64,000 bases of DNA. It comes from Parelaphostrongylus tenuis. Taxonomy: Eukaryota > Nematoda > Chromadorea > Rhabditida > Metastrongylidae. The notes beneath the pieces were generated by a model. The model was not told the DNA's origin. It made no database searches and was given only the letters and a program-made list of their open reading frames with translations. Shown piece by piece: positions 19,460 to 31,500 of this stretch. Location: contig JAHQIW010000079.1 of the NCBI GenBank assembly GCA_019055375.1, positions 121,261 to 185,260 of the forward strand, given 5' to 3'. Position 1 is the first letter of the stretch, and each line of letters starts with the position of its first letter. Made by a program: the position numbers and the translations under genes.

Positions 19460-20200
19460 TGAAGTGAAAAACTTCTAATTCGTTGATCTCTGGTCACATT
19501 TCTTGATTTTAATTCAAATTGTTATTTGCTGGATGTTTGTTCATAGCAGAGTTCGGACACAAATTGTTACGTTTTTTACCTGATTGTAGCTAAATTTGAG
19601 CACAATTGTTAGCTGTCTATTATCTGTTTATAGCGAAGCTTGAGTACGTCATTGCTAAAAACCGCACTCTACAAGTGAACGATGTGTCTATTCATAAATT
19701 TATTCCACTGTGTAGTATCATGACAATTTAACCAAGATGCGCATCACTCAGAAAAATTCTAAGGTGTGTACACAGCACGCGCCAGTTCCAGCCCTCATAG
19801 GCTAATATCGAGCGCCATCCTTCTGGATTCGACAGACTCATGCCAGAACTGACTGTGAAGTCATGATCTGCAAACGTTGACTTATTAAGGAGGTCTGGAG
19901 AATATGTGGTAGAGCTATCTTGAGATTTTTACAAAATGAAATCGTTGGACGTTCATTAAAGGTCTTGAATTGCTTCGCGAGCTCGTTTTCGTTGACGACC
20001 TCCGTGTTTTGGCAGAGGCAGGCATCGAATTAAGAAAGTGCTGAGATTCGGGAATTCGTATTGAATATAATTAGTTCATGTCGATAAATTTTGATGGTAA
20101 GAGGCAGTAAAAAGTCACCATTTTTCAGTACATTTGCGAGGCTAATCGATGTCATTCTATGAAGTTTTCGATCCAAACGACTTATTTCACATTAGTGATA
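19460..20200. other. Stretch with no gene recognised
   Basis: Downstream of LSM2. No conserved open frame, SINE head or inverted repeat was recognised; it is presumably LSM2 3' flank and spacer. Confidence 0.4.
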
Positions 20201-20204
20201 AAAA

Positions 20205-20497
20205 AAAGGATAAAGCTCCCGGCGTTAATCAATCTCCAAAGCAAGCGTCGTGCATTCGTTTTCAGCTTTTTAACTTCCTTTGAGGGATTAAATGCATGTC
20301 TAGCCTTCACAATGACTCGCTGTAGTCTCCCGCTATATCGAGTTAGTGCTGTTTTCTTCCCAGACTAGTCTGAAACAAGTCTGGTACCAATTTACCGACC
20401 ATGGAGAGATTGTTGGCTTGATGAGCCGTGGGGGCGAATTCGAACCATCGATCTTGTGGGCGACACAGATCACATCTAATCACTGTGCCACATGCGG
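20205..20497 (-). repeat. SINE1 copy
   Basis: In reverse: GATAAAGCTCCCGGCGTTAA, TAGTCTGAAACAAGTCTGGT, then head elements GAATTCGAACCATCGATC and ATCACTGTGCCACATGCGG. Confidence 0.75.
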
Positions 20498-21086
20498 ATT
20501 TCACATATTTTAAGTATATTAGTGTGTGCAATTATTCGACTCTTCGCTCCCTAATATAATTGTACTGTTTATATCTGTCAATTCCCTGGTTTTCCTTCGA
20601 AATTCAAACAGATTAGAACAAGTTTTTACCGCGGTAATTTAGTAGTTATCTGAAATTCCATGGTGATTGACCCTGTGGAATAACAGATTTTCTAGTGCTT
20701 AGTAGACGATGGTGATCAACAGCTCGCCATGAAGTCCGTTGGTTGTGCTTTAGATTGAGAGGGAAACGACTTCATGTGGTCGATCACCTGTATTATCGAC
20801 CTAGAGAAGATCTAAGACCTAGGTCCGAATCCGGAAGTCCTTGTGAATATCCTCAAACGTTTCTCGAAGCCAGTTTTGAAATCCCAGTCCTGAAATTTCT
20901 TCACATTGGAAAACCAAGATTTCCTATGTTTTTACTGCTTTTTCGCAGTGTTATAATGTTTCAAATATACCCAAGAGAATTTAATGATGAGCAAAAATTT
21001 GTACTCAGACTGGAGTTGGACCTGCGTTTCCATGGTGAAGAGGTAGCATGCGCCCCCGGTGTGGGTGAAACTGAGGTCGACATCAT

Positions 21087-21388
21087 AAAGGGTAAAGGAT
21101 TAAGCTCTCGGCGTTGATCAATCCCTGAGGGATGCGCCTTGCATTCGTCTTCAATTTCTAACTTCGTTTGAGGTGATTGAATGCATATCTGGCCTTTGCA
21201 ATGACTCGCGGTGGCCTCCCGCTGAACCGAGTCAGTGCTGCTCATCCTCCCAAACAAGTCTGAGACTAGTCTGGTAATAATCTACCAACCCCGGAGGGAT
21301 GGATGGCTTGGTGAGCCATGGGCGCGAGATCGAACCATTGACCTCGTGTGCGACGCAGTGCACCTCAAACCACTGCGCCACATACGGT
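21087..21388 (-). repeat. SINE1 copy, near full length
   Basis: In reverse: GGATTAAGCTCTCGGCGTTG, CTGAACCGAGTCAGTGCTGC, CATGGGCGCGAGATCGAACC and CACTGCGCCACATACGG. All SINE1 modules are present in order. Confidence 0.82.
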
Positions 21389-21569
21389 CTTGGTCGACCT
21401 CATAACGCTGTGAAAAGGCAGTAGAAACATAAGGAATCGTGGATTTACGTAAGCACATTGGCTGTCAGCTTAAGTGCGTTTATAAAGCGATATTGCTTAC
21501 CCGACCAAACCTGTTAAAGGTTGGTGGCTGATAGCCATGATAGAGATATTGAAGAATGAGTGGTGGCTA

Positions 21570-21680
21570 AACGGTAACCTCGGTAGTGTAGTGGTAGGAC
21601 ACGCGCTCGGTATGGGTGAAACGCGGGTTCAACTCTTGCCCGAGGTCGAACTTCTGCTCACCACTTAATTCTTTTGGCTA
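21570..21680 (+). repeat. SINE3 copy
   Basis: It has A box GTAGTGTAGTGGTAGGACAC, B box GCGGGTTCAACTCTTGCC and acceptor-like CCTCGG / CCGAGG, then tail CTGCTCACCACTTAATTC. Confidence 0.6.
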
Positions 21681-22089
21681 TATTTGAAACTTCAGTGCAT
21701 TAATGGAAAAGCGTCAAGTTTGTGTCACCGCGGGAATGTGTGCCAGCAAATTCTCGAAGGCGATACATATTCACTTTTGACACACAATGTTGTAGTGCAC
21801 TAGAGTGATGTTCTAATCGGGGCAGAATCAGTCTCATACATGGAACTAGTTTGATTCATATGGCTTGTCATATTCTTAGTGAGAAGCAATTTTTGCCGCT
21901 TCTCGTATCCAGTCGATAGCCTCTCCAACACGGTCATTGTGCAAGTTGCAGCTCTAGAAAAGCTCTTGTTTACTAGATATATACGAAAAACCATTTTCTG
22001 AACAAGTTATCTCATTTTATGGAGCGATTGGGCAGAAAAATTTCTTGAACAGTCATGAGGGTCTCGTCTCATTCGATGTATATGAAATG

Positions 22090-22325
22090 TTCAAGCTTCG
22101 TAAGAGTGATGAATGTACATGTAGCCTACACAATGTGACGCACGGTGGTCTACCGACGAATAAAATCAGTGATATCTGTCTGTCTGCCAGCAATTTGCGA
22201 TCTCAGATGGATGGAGAGCTCAGTGAGAGCAATACATGGGATCAAACCGACGAGCATGTGTTTATTGTGAAGCACTTGTGACCACTAGTGCGCTAAACTC
22301 ACGGGAAAACGCATTCAGTAAGCCT
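22090..22325 (-). repeat. SINE1 copy, strongly decayed
   Basis: It retains GATGAATGTACATGTAGCC, ACGCACGGTGGTCTACCG and GTGATATCTGTCTGTC, and head remnants (GGGATCAAACCGACGAGC, CACTAGTGCGC) in reverse order. It explains the 78-codon frame here. Confidence 0.5.
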
Positions 22326-22789
22326 CCGACTATGGAAACAAACTAACATAGAGTTGCACAGCCAGTGCCACTTAATGTTCGGAATAGCACCTGAAAACAC
22401 CATTCAATATGTAAATCCACCTAACCCACTATCAAGTGAAAATATTGGATATGGCTCAATCTTGAAGATCCCATTTTGAAGCCAGTAAAAGCAAGTCGTA
22501 TACTAAATTGATCGCATGGAAATGCGCAGTTGAACAATTCTCAGTTTTTTTTTTTCCAACGATTCTCTCTTAAGACTCTCGATATGCTGCCTCGTATAGG
22601 TGTACAAATATGACTTCGCCATTTTTTGTGTAATATGAGTAAAAATAAAGATATGCAACTTCTCATTTTGTTTGTAAGCGCGTTGAAAACGCTACTTATT
22701 TTTAATTTTTTTATATACAAATTATTTTATGTGAAGGTTTTTATAAGACTTTGAACGTAACGATTTTCGTAGGAAAGCGCCATTTGAGG

Positions 22790-23190
22790 GAACTTTGCAG
22801 ATTTATCAATCAAGAGTAATTTGAATTGCTTAATTATGGTATTAGTAAATTGCGCACTTTCTCGCGAACATTTTGATATACAACTTGTCTATACTTGATC
22901 AAAGATGGAGCTGCTGTAGTGGGAACAAATTTGCTTGCTACTCATGCAGGAATGGCGTGTAGGGAAGATGCTAATGAAGCGGCACATAAGATTAATGCAA
23001 CTTGAAGCGAGCTCCATTACCAAAATGTTTACAAGGAAATGCGCAATTGAACGGTTCCAAGGTCATGCAATCGTTTCATTGCAAAAGTCATTTTACAAAA
23101 TCAAAATAGCACGAACTTTTCAATTTTTCTGCATGATAGAGCTCGACTCCACGATGTAGAACCGATCAAAAACGTTATGAACGAGCTGAG
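22790..23190. mobile_element. Fold-back element family A, truncated copy
   Basis: The left arm (AAGAGTAATTTGAATTGCTT, GCGAACATTTTGATATACA, AAGATGGAGCTGCTG) and a shortened right arm (GCGAGCTCCATTACC, AATGTTTACAAGGAAATGCG) are present; the centre and right terminus are missing. Downstream, at 23130-23190, a short frame ending EPIKNVMNELRWED recalls transposase C-termini but is too short to assign. Confidence 0.5.
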
Positions 23191-23199
23191 GTGGGAAGA

Positions 23200-24415
23200 T
23201 TAGCAAGTTTCACTTTACAGACTTTACTATCCCAACATTACACCTTCATATTACCACTTGAAATTTGAATCAGAAGTTAGTAAATTTAAAAAATGGCGTC
23301 TTTCGGGTAAAAAAGTTCAAGGAACTTTAGAAATCATTATATCAAATATTTTAGATATAAAAATCTATAAGTGAACAGCATTTTTAACGCATTTTAAAGC
23401 ACTAAGAAAGAATTTGCATTTTTTCGCTTTTACTATTATAACAGCAAAAAAAAGGCGGAGTCATATCTGTATACTTAATAGAAAAATTTGCCTCGCTTTC
23501 CCTCGTTTTGAAGATGAAAAGATGCGAAAATATGAACGGTCTATTTTTCAGTTTTGTTCAACATACGGATCAAGCTCCTTACACGTAATCTATCTAGTAG
23601 TCCATAGACGAAAAGTTAGTGGTTTTGTTTCTACAGCAAGGTCTTCAAACCCATCTTTGGCAACTATCGGCTGATCATTCACAAGATTAACAACAGAGGA
23701 GACGAAGGAGAATTATGAGAATAAAAAGAGTTTCAACGTTAGCTCAGTATGATTCAGCAAGCCTAACGTTTCTGGCGACCATGGAGGCTTCCGCTAAAGG
23801 CACTTTATCAAAAACATACACGGTCGCCGATATCAAAGGCGCAAAAAAGAGGTGAGCACGCGGCCTGTTTTACCTCCTCAATCGTGCGAAAAGCTTTTGA
23901 CGCTGTTGAGATATAGACGTATCTCATAGGGTAAGGTTTCCTTTCTATTGTATCTTAGTACTGTGGCTACCACAACCTATAGTCCGGAAACCTCAGCATG
24001 GATGAAAGTACAGGTATTATTCTCGATTGCACCGCCGAGAGTATGCATCAGTAGTCTTCTGCTCGCATCGAGAGTCTCTGTTCGGCGATTGAAAAAACTG
24101 AGTGAACATAAAAAGAGCGGATCAGAGAGCGACAAAATTCATCGCTTTCAAAAATGCTCTAAGTGGATGATTTGTCGAAGTACACTGGGATTAGTTTCAC
24201 TTAGAGAACACGTGTTCGATTTGCGGACTTTCCTACATTCGAATCGTCTACTCATATCGTTCTTCGAATTCGCATATGGTTCTGGTAATTTTCCAAAATT
24301 TTTTCGCCTTTGTCATGAATGTCTTAAGTACTTTCCTCTACCATACCTCGTGGAATCTATGGATTGCTGAATTAGGACATTCTCGATTCTTTACGACAAG
24401 CAAATACGATTTTTT
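23200..24415. other. Stretch with unassigned open frames
   Basis: A 140-codon plus-strand frame at 23948-24370 and an 86-codon frame at 23414-23674 show no recognisable domain and are not bounded by convincing splice sites. No SINE or fold-back module was seen. Possibly old transposon remains. Confidence 0.25.
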
Positions 24416-24419
24416 CTGG

Positions 24420-24545
24420 ATTGGAGGGAACCTCTCCTAAGCAAATCTGGTACCAACATAGCGATTCCACAGTGCTGAAAGGCTTGGATACTACGGTGGG
24501 GATTTAACCATTGATCATGCGCATATTATTGAAGCATCATATCTG
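24420..24545 (-). repeat. SINE1 fragment, decayed
   Basis: It contains GGAACCTCTCCTAAGCAAA, TCTGGTACCAACATAGCGA and GGATTTAACCATTGATCATG, corresponding in order to the body-to-head part of SINE1 in reverse. Confidence 0.45.
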
Positions 24546-24574
24546 AGTGCTACTCTCCTCACACTTATTCTTAT

Positions 24575-24645
24575 ATCATTGAAATTATTATTACTATTGT
24601 TATCGTTGTCATTGTTGTTATTATAACTATTACTACTATTACTTC
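24575..24645. repeat. Degenerate ATT/GTT triplet-rich tract
   Basis: About 70 bases of imperfect TTATTACTATTGTTATCG-type triplets, a decayed simple repeat and perhaps an old SINE2 tail. Confidence 0.7.
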
Positions 24646-25754
24646 ATAAGGTAATTTTATCAGATGCGAAAGATTTCAAGGCTGGGAGGTGAAAAGTTTG
24701 AAATATGCTGTTAGAAATCACAGTGCTCGTAGAAAACATGAGTTGTTTGAGCAATAGCTGGTAGCGCATATTTCAAAGAGAGAGAGTCAACCCTCTCTCA
24801 GCGACGTCAGCAGCTGTTGTTCTCGTCTATGTACCATGTGTTGTCGACATGCTTCTACTCATCCACCTACCTGCGTTTTTAATGTTTTTGTGTCTGTTAC
24901 CGACATTGCTCTCATTTTTCATGGTGTCATTTTCTCGCTATCGTTTTTGCTTTTTTTTTTCTCGATTAGAATAGCAATTCTCGTGTGTGCAACAATGCCT
25001 AGTTATGAGAAAATAACCTGATTATGATTTGAATGAGAATTATCAATGCTGTAAGATTTCGGTTGTAAATATTCAGTACAGTTAAAGAGCTGAAGTTTGA
25101 ATTATATTGATCTTATTTCATTAACCTACGTGTGATTTCAACTAATAAGCCGCGGAGATATGTGCATAGTATCCAGGTGACTGATAAGAGATAAGTCATA
25201 AACTAAAAACAGCCAGGTAATTTCATCGAAATTTGAGCACACTGTATTCACTGCAGTTGTTTGACTTATATCTACCTTACACAAACTTTCTTCTGTTTGC
25301 AACTCAATCGAAAGCATGCACACGACATGTATTCATGCTTGAACTTATGCGGATCTAGCCAGCAATCTTGCCGACAGCTTGCCTACAGTGACCGGGCAAG
25401 GAAATGCATGCGAACGATTCTTAATCTCCTTCAACTAATGAGCTCCATGTTTGCTTCAGCAATTTCCATGAGTATGCCCACGCATCACTGCAAAGCAGAA
25501 CGAGTTCCCGCCGGATGATAACCATGCGACTCATGATCCGACATGAACAAACGTCACTTTGCTGTAATAAACGTCAATCGCGGGAGATCCATCTAGGAGA
25601 ACATAAAGTACTTGACAAAGGATGAGTGTTGTGGATTGCTTGTAGGAGAAACTACAATGATTAGCTGTTGTATAGACCTTCATTTTGTGGTTTCAACATG
25701 AGAGTCCTTTTGCTAGTATAAATACTAATTTATAACTCTCCTATGAATCGTTTT

Positions 25755-26060
25755 TAAAGGTCGGGTAGCCTAGTGATAGCGCTACGCTTTGATACGGCAA
25801 AGTGTTGGATCAACTTTGCCGGAATGAACAAGCCTTTCATCTCTCTGGGAACAGAAAATTGGCATCAAACTCGTCTAGGAACAGCTAGCTCCTTGCAATC
25901 CACAAAAGATGGCGCTCCTGCTTGTATTGAAGATCTGATTGAACTCAAATACGACTGCCTTCAGATTTCAAGAAGAATTGTGCATTTAGCATTTTACGGC
26001 GTTCACGCAGAACAACGAAAATTCTTGGTCAACATGCGAACCCACACACAACACCCGTAA
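25755..26060 (+). repeat. Possible further tRNA-headed SINE
   Basis: It starts GTCGGGTAGCCTAGTGATAG followed by CGCTACGCTTTGA, resembling an A box. A body with CATCTCTCTGGGAACAG and GGCATCAAACTCGTCTAGG parallels the layout, but not the exact sequence, of SINE1. It explains a 95-codon frame with no domain. Confidence 0.35.
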
Positions 26061-26064
26061 GCAA

Positions 26065-28555
26065 TGGTATATGAAGACGAGGAAACAAATTGAATGACTC
26101 AACTGCTCACATCCGCACAGCATTTGGTGCACATTGTGTAAAAGAAAAAGTGCTACCTCCTTGCGGAGTATTTTTCTTTGCGGCTTGAAACCTTGTGAAA
26201 CACCGCGGGAATAATTGGAAATATGAATCACCATGCAGCCGGTAGCTCTCTTTCAACATACGGTTCATTCAAAGAGGCCTCAACGCCTCCTTTGTACTAG
26301 TCTAGCCCAAAATTAACATCGAGTATTACTTTCTACTGAGAGAAACTGAGATTTTTTGCTTTACTTTTTCTCGTGAGATATATCCTTGGAAACATGCTGG
26401 ACCGTACTCTTCAATTGAAGCTAAGTGGAACCGCGGACGGCTTAACGACTTTTCATAGTAGGCAAGAAACGTGTCTTAGACGATTTTGGACCACCTCCCT
26501 TCAAGACATTCAGTCACTTTTTTTGCAGACTTGGGTCCGCATAGATGTGAAGAATAGTAGCTATATATGTGATCAGGAAGCACCTTCAACGCCTTCCTAC
26601 AAGTCTACATGGCCAAGCTCTAGCTCGACCCTCTCGAAGATCGGTTGAAGAATTATACACGATCGACATTCTATGACATTCATGAATAATACGAGATCGT
26701 CAAATAACAGCCGAAGCAGCTAAATGAAATCTTCGGAGCTCTTTCTGAAGAATTAATGCGAAGAAACGATTCGAATGCTGGAAGTGCTAGAGTCCGCACA
26801 GTATATGTAGTGAGGCGGGACATTTACTGATTAATATAACAGTACTAATAATAATGTTGAAGATTCTGCAGCAAAGAAGATTCTATAATCTTTTACAGAA
26901 GAGTCTTTAACTGCTTACGACCCATGAGCGATCATTACCCTTTTGTAATAATTTTTCATAAGTCGCCATCCTCGCACAGAAGCATGAAACAATCTCAACG
27001 CGTGAGATTCTCATAGGACTTTGGACCGCAGAAATTAATGCCTCTTTATCATGTGCGATATAACAGAGCATTGAAAACTACTGTTTTTATGTGAGAGCTT
27101 CATTGGCAGTCAATGTAGACTCTGTATGGTCGGTCGTCACTTGTACAACTCAGTGGAAGACTAATAGATAGCAGTGAGTATGTGAAAAGTTGTTTTGCGC
27201 TTGAGCGATTGAAAGCTAGGTTCGGTGGCTTTTTTTTCTTGGAGTGATGGATGTGTTTGGCTGATTGGATTGTAGACAACTTAAACTTTCCACGTTCTGA
27301 AAAACGTGAAACTTTCGAAACGTCAACTGTTTGAATAAGTTATATGTTTACAGAGAAAAAAGCTGTAGATTTTCATATTCATATTCGGTCTAACAAATCG
27401 TTAAGAATCAATATGCCCATTAGTTATTATTCGTTTATCCAATTAACATTACAGTTCAACTTTATTTGGAAGTCACGATCTTTCCTCTAAGCCTATGAGA
27501 CATTTGCATTGAAATGAAAATTGTACTCTCGCCAGTGGAAACCTTCTAAAAGATCATTTTGCTCATGAACGATAGTCGAAGGGAACTTTGCAACTACCGC
27601 TTCATTTGATTGCAGAACTTCATCTATCTTGCTTATATATTGAAAATGAATCTTTATGAAATTGAGCAAGTTAGGTTTGCAAACAAAAAACTTGTTCGAC
27701 AGCAATTTTGCTAAGTTGCTCAATCCAAGTCAAAGCTGAAGTGGTAATGTTTCACTAGACACAACATTTTTATATCTGCAACTCTCGTCGTGTTTTATAG
27801 CTTCGAAAAAAAGCGCCATTTGATTAACGCTCGTCGGACATAAAGTGGATTATAGAATCTTCATCAACTTCTACTTCAGCTTCTCCTGAAAGCACAGTTT
27901 CTGTTTCAACTTTTCACTAGATTCAGTGAATAAAACTCCTATCACTGCACATGGTGCTATAAAATCGAAAGATTTTTGGCGAAATTCCTGGAGTATGCAT
28001 GACTTCTAAGCGCTCATATGTTACGAATCTGTTATTCTAATAATGTAATAGTGAAGAATCCTTAGATGATTAGCTAATGGAGGCGCTCTCTAGCTTTAGT
28101 TAATCTGATCACAAATTCACAGAAGGATTATCTACGTCTATAAGAAGATTACGTGATGTGATTTCACACCAGTTCTATTTTGTGTGATGACTAAAGAACG
28201 ATTCCTTCAATAAAGGGAAAGTAATGTTGGATGAGTGTTAACTTCATCTTCCACTTCAAAAATTGTTCACATCAAAGTTTATATGGAATTATTGAATTTT
28301 ACGAAACATTTATTTGCTGGAGACGTTCAAGTCTTTCCGATCATAACGCTTGATTCAAGGTGTCTTGATGAGAGGTATAAGACGCTAGTAGTCTCATCAC
28401 TCAATATCAATTCAGGCTTTTAGAAACTCCTTACTGACAGATTCTAGGTCGAATAAGGATTGGTACTTGAAGTTGAGAATTGGAAATTCGGTATGAGCCT
28501 CAGTTTATGATCATTTCTCAAATCTACGGCAATCCTTTCCGAATAGCTTTGGGAT
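26065..28555. other. 2.5-kb stretch with no gene recognised
   Basis: AT-rich spacer before the MIF4G gene. A SINE2 3' remnant is visible at about 26750-26815 (GAATGCTGGAAGTGCTAGAG). Remaining open frames under 95 codons have no recognisable domain. Promoter elements could not be identified. Confidence 0.4.
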
Positions 28556-28561
28556 TGCAAG

Positions 28562-31500
28562 ATGCACACACCAAACGAGGGTTCAGGAATGAATGACGAA
28601 CAGCTTCGCGAACTCTTCTCGTCGTTGGCAACCCTCGCCCAGCAAGGACCAATTCCAGGTTTGTCTTCTCATTCTGTTCACAGCTCAATTTTAGGTCTGC
28701 AAATTTTTCTCCAACATTTCTACGTGTCTTCAGTCTAGGTGATAGCAATAGACATTAGTTGTGGAAAATGCTCAATAAATAATTTTTATCTGGTGCGCAA
28801 GATGTTGTAGGTTTTATCATCACTTAACATTTTTTAAAAGCAATCCGTCTCGTTTTTAAGTCTAGAAGTATGGCAAATGGGGGTCTTTACGAGTCGTATA
28901 CATGGACGGTTTTTTCAGTAATTACCAATTTTTTCGATAGCCAGGGTAGACAAGAAATACAAAAATCATGGGTCTAGATTCTGTCTGAAGAAAAAGTCTG
29001 AAAAAAACGAAATGGAGCTTCTACTCGACTAAGATATCGCTGCCTTAGTCTTTCTTAGAGTTTTGATGATTGGGCCAAGTGTTCATAACCATTCCTGATT
29101 GCATTTGCTTCTTCGTCTTCGTATTGGGTCAAATCTTCTGAATTGTTACACCGCTCGGATAAAGTACTTTCATTTGTTAGTGCTCTTTTACTCTAATCGG
29201 TTGCTGATTGAGTGTTAGTTGATAAGATTTTGTTTTCACCTGAAAATTCGTCTTGCAGCAACTGGTACTATATTAGGCAGCAAAAAAAAAACTATACAAG
29301 TGGCTTTGCATCATGGCTTTGAGGGTGCGCATAGTTTCTATGATCAGTTCCGAATGCACAGGAAGGGCGAATGTCTAAAGATCGTACATGATATGGCTCC
29401 TTACTTCAGATCTATTTCATAGTTTCAGTGAGGTTTATGAAAAATAGTATGTGACAGCACACCGGTGCCTTTCTCATTCAAAAAATAACCGAAGGACTTG
29501 TCCTAATAGGTTGGTATTTGGATTAATATTTGCAGCATATTTTTACTGGATATAGGAAATATTAACTGGATAGTCAAGTTGAAATGGCATAAAACATCCA
29601 GGCTTTAAGGAAGCCGGATTCTCCAAAACATCAGCAACTGCTTTTGAAGAAGATCTAGCAACGTCGCACAAGCTTTAGATCAAGGATAGTTTGCAAGATA
29701 GTCCTCACAGACAACTGGTGTTTCTGTCTTCTATTCCGTTCACATTCACTCAACACAACATACAAACTTGCTACCATCACTCAATCCGATAGTTCACCTT
29801 GACACTACAAAAAGTCGAACTCAAATGCTACTTAGGAACGTGTCATTCTAGCTCATTCCTTTGGTCAATGTACCATATTTTCGAGAACTATTGAGCTTTT
29901 CATAAATTTATGAAAAGAAACTTTTCTCATCTCAGTGAATTACAGTGCAGGCGTATAGTATTCTAATTCATAACCATTCCCCGGAAGCGTTGGCCGATCT
30001 GTTACATCAACGATGGTTGTCTGACAGCCGATTCGTGAATATTGCTGCAAACATTCTCCTTCACATGAGAAAAGTAAGTTCTTCCCGTTTATTTCTTCCT
30101 TCTTCGAGTGATCTCATAACGACGGTAATTTTATGAAAATGTCGCTTTTCATTATTTCGCAAAATTTGATCTGTATTTTCGTAGAATTTTGCTCTTCATT
30201 GCTTGCGCGTTGTAGCATATCTCGAAACGCATATTGAACTCTCTTCACTTTTGTTTCAACACGAAGGCTACAACATGCACTGGCCTCTGTGCAGGAGTTG
30301 AGTGAGGGCGGATAGAATGGGTGAAGTGCAATGTTCTCATGCGTATTTCCTTCTCACTGTTTATTCCACCTTCGCACACAACTTTGTTTATAAAGTGCTC
30401 TATCAGGCCCTGCCTACGAGTTTTGACTAAATATATTCAATTTTAGTACTTCACAAGACTTTGTCGTACAAAATTATCTGGCCACAATCACATTGTGGCA
30501 GTGATGGTCGCGTAGAAATGTCTCTGAGGAGTTCTTTTAGGTATATCCAAATAGAGTTTTTATTTCCTGCAAACAATCAGTAATTCTAACAGAGGTTCCC
30601 TTCCCTGTTTCTCCAGAAAGTCATTGAGATGGATCTTTTTCGGACCAGGTTCTAAGTTGAATGAAGAGTTTGACATCAATTATCAGTGTAGAGGTGCCTT
30701 CTTCAAGGAGCAGGGTGCGTAAGCTTCATCAGTCCAACCGAGTTTCTCATGAACTCTAGAGGCATCGCTGCAAATATCCACTGAAATTCTACAACTGTAG
30801 CTATTTTTGCTGCAAGCTTTGGACTGAAACTTGTTTTGATGCGAACGCAACGCCGTCAATACGTCTGCAATCGCATGTTTCAAGAAACAGTTCTTTTCTA
30901 GTGCCATAGACACCGTGAAATAGATGGCGTTTTCTCCTCTCAGCCAGGGCAATGATGTCATGTCTATACCTTTGGTTACATCAATAAATCTTCTATGGAG
31001 GATCCGTATGGAAGTGTACGTGCTAAATTGACTTAGATTGTCACTTCAATCCGTTTAGATTTTGGCAGCCTAGACTAGGCAGACTTGGGACTTAAGCAGC
31101 CTCTCCGTAATCGCCTTATCCGTCGCTGCCGTACCAGGGACTCTTTCAGGGTCAGGGAAATTGAGCCCATTTTCAAAAGTTTTTTTCAGCACTTGATACC
31201 AACGTACAGCTTGTTTTGCTTCAAAAGTAGCGCTTGAACTAACGTCTAGCTTGCCAGTCTCCACCGGAGGAGCAGGAGGAGGCTCGTGACCTAAGCGCCT
31301 CCCATATAGTTCCCAGTCATTTCATTGCAGGCTTTTGGCCAATAAGACGCGTAAAAATCAAAGTCTGTCAAATCGGCGCTGCAGAAACAACGAGTTATTT
31401 TATGCCCTGAACTACTTGCGTCTCCGGGAAGCACACGGTGGCTTTTGGTCCGTGTTTGATTTGGGGACGAGTCACGTGCTCTCGTGTTCAACCTAGTTGG

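Noticed and set aside
22935..23190. Short EPIKNVMNELRWED string and a similar one near 43770, possible transposase C-termini
   Set aside because: Only about 15 residues with no catalytic context; too little to assign a family.
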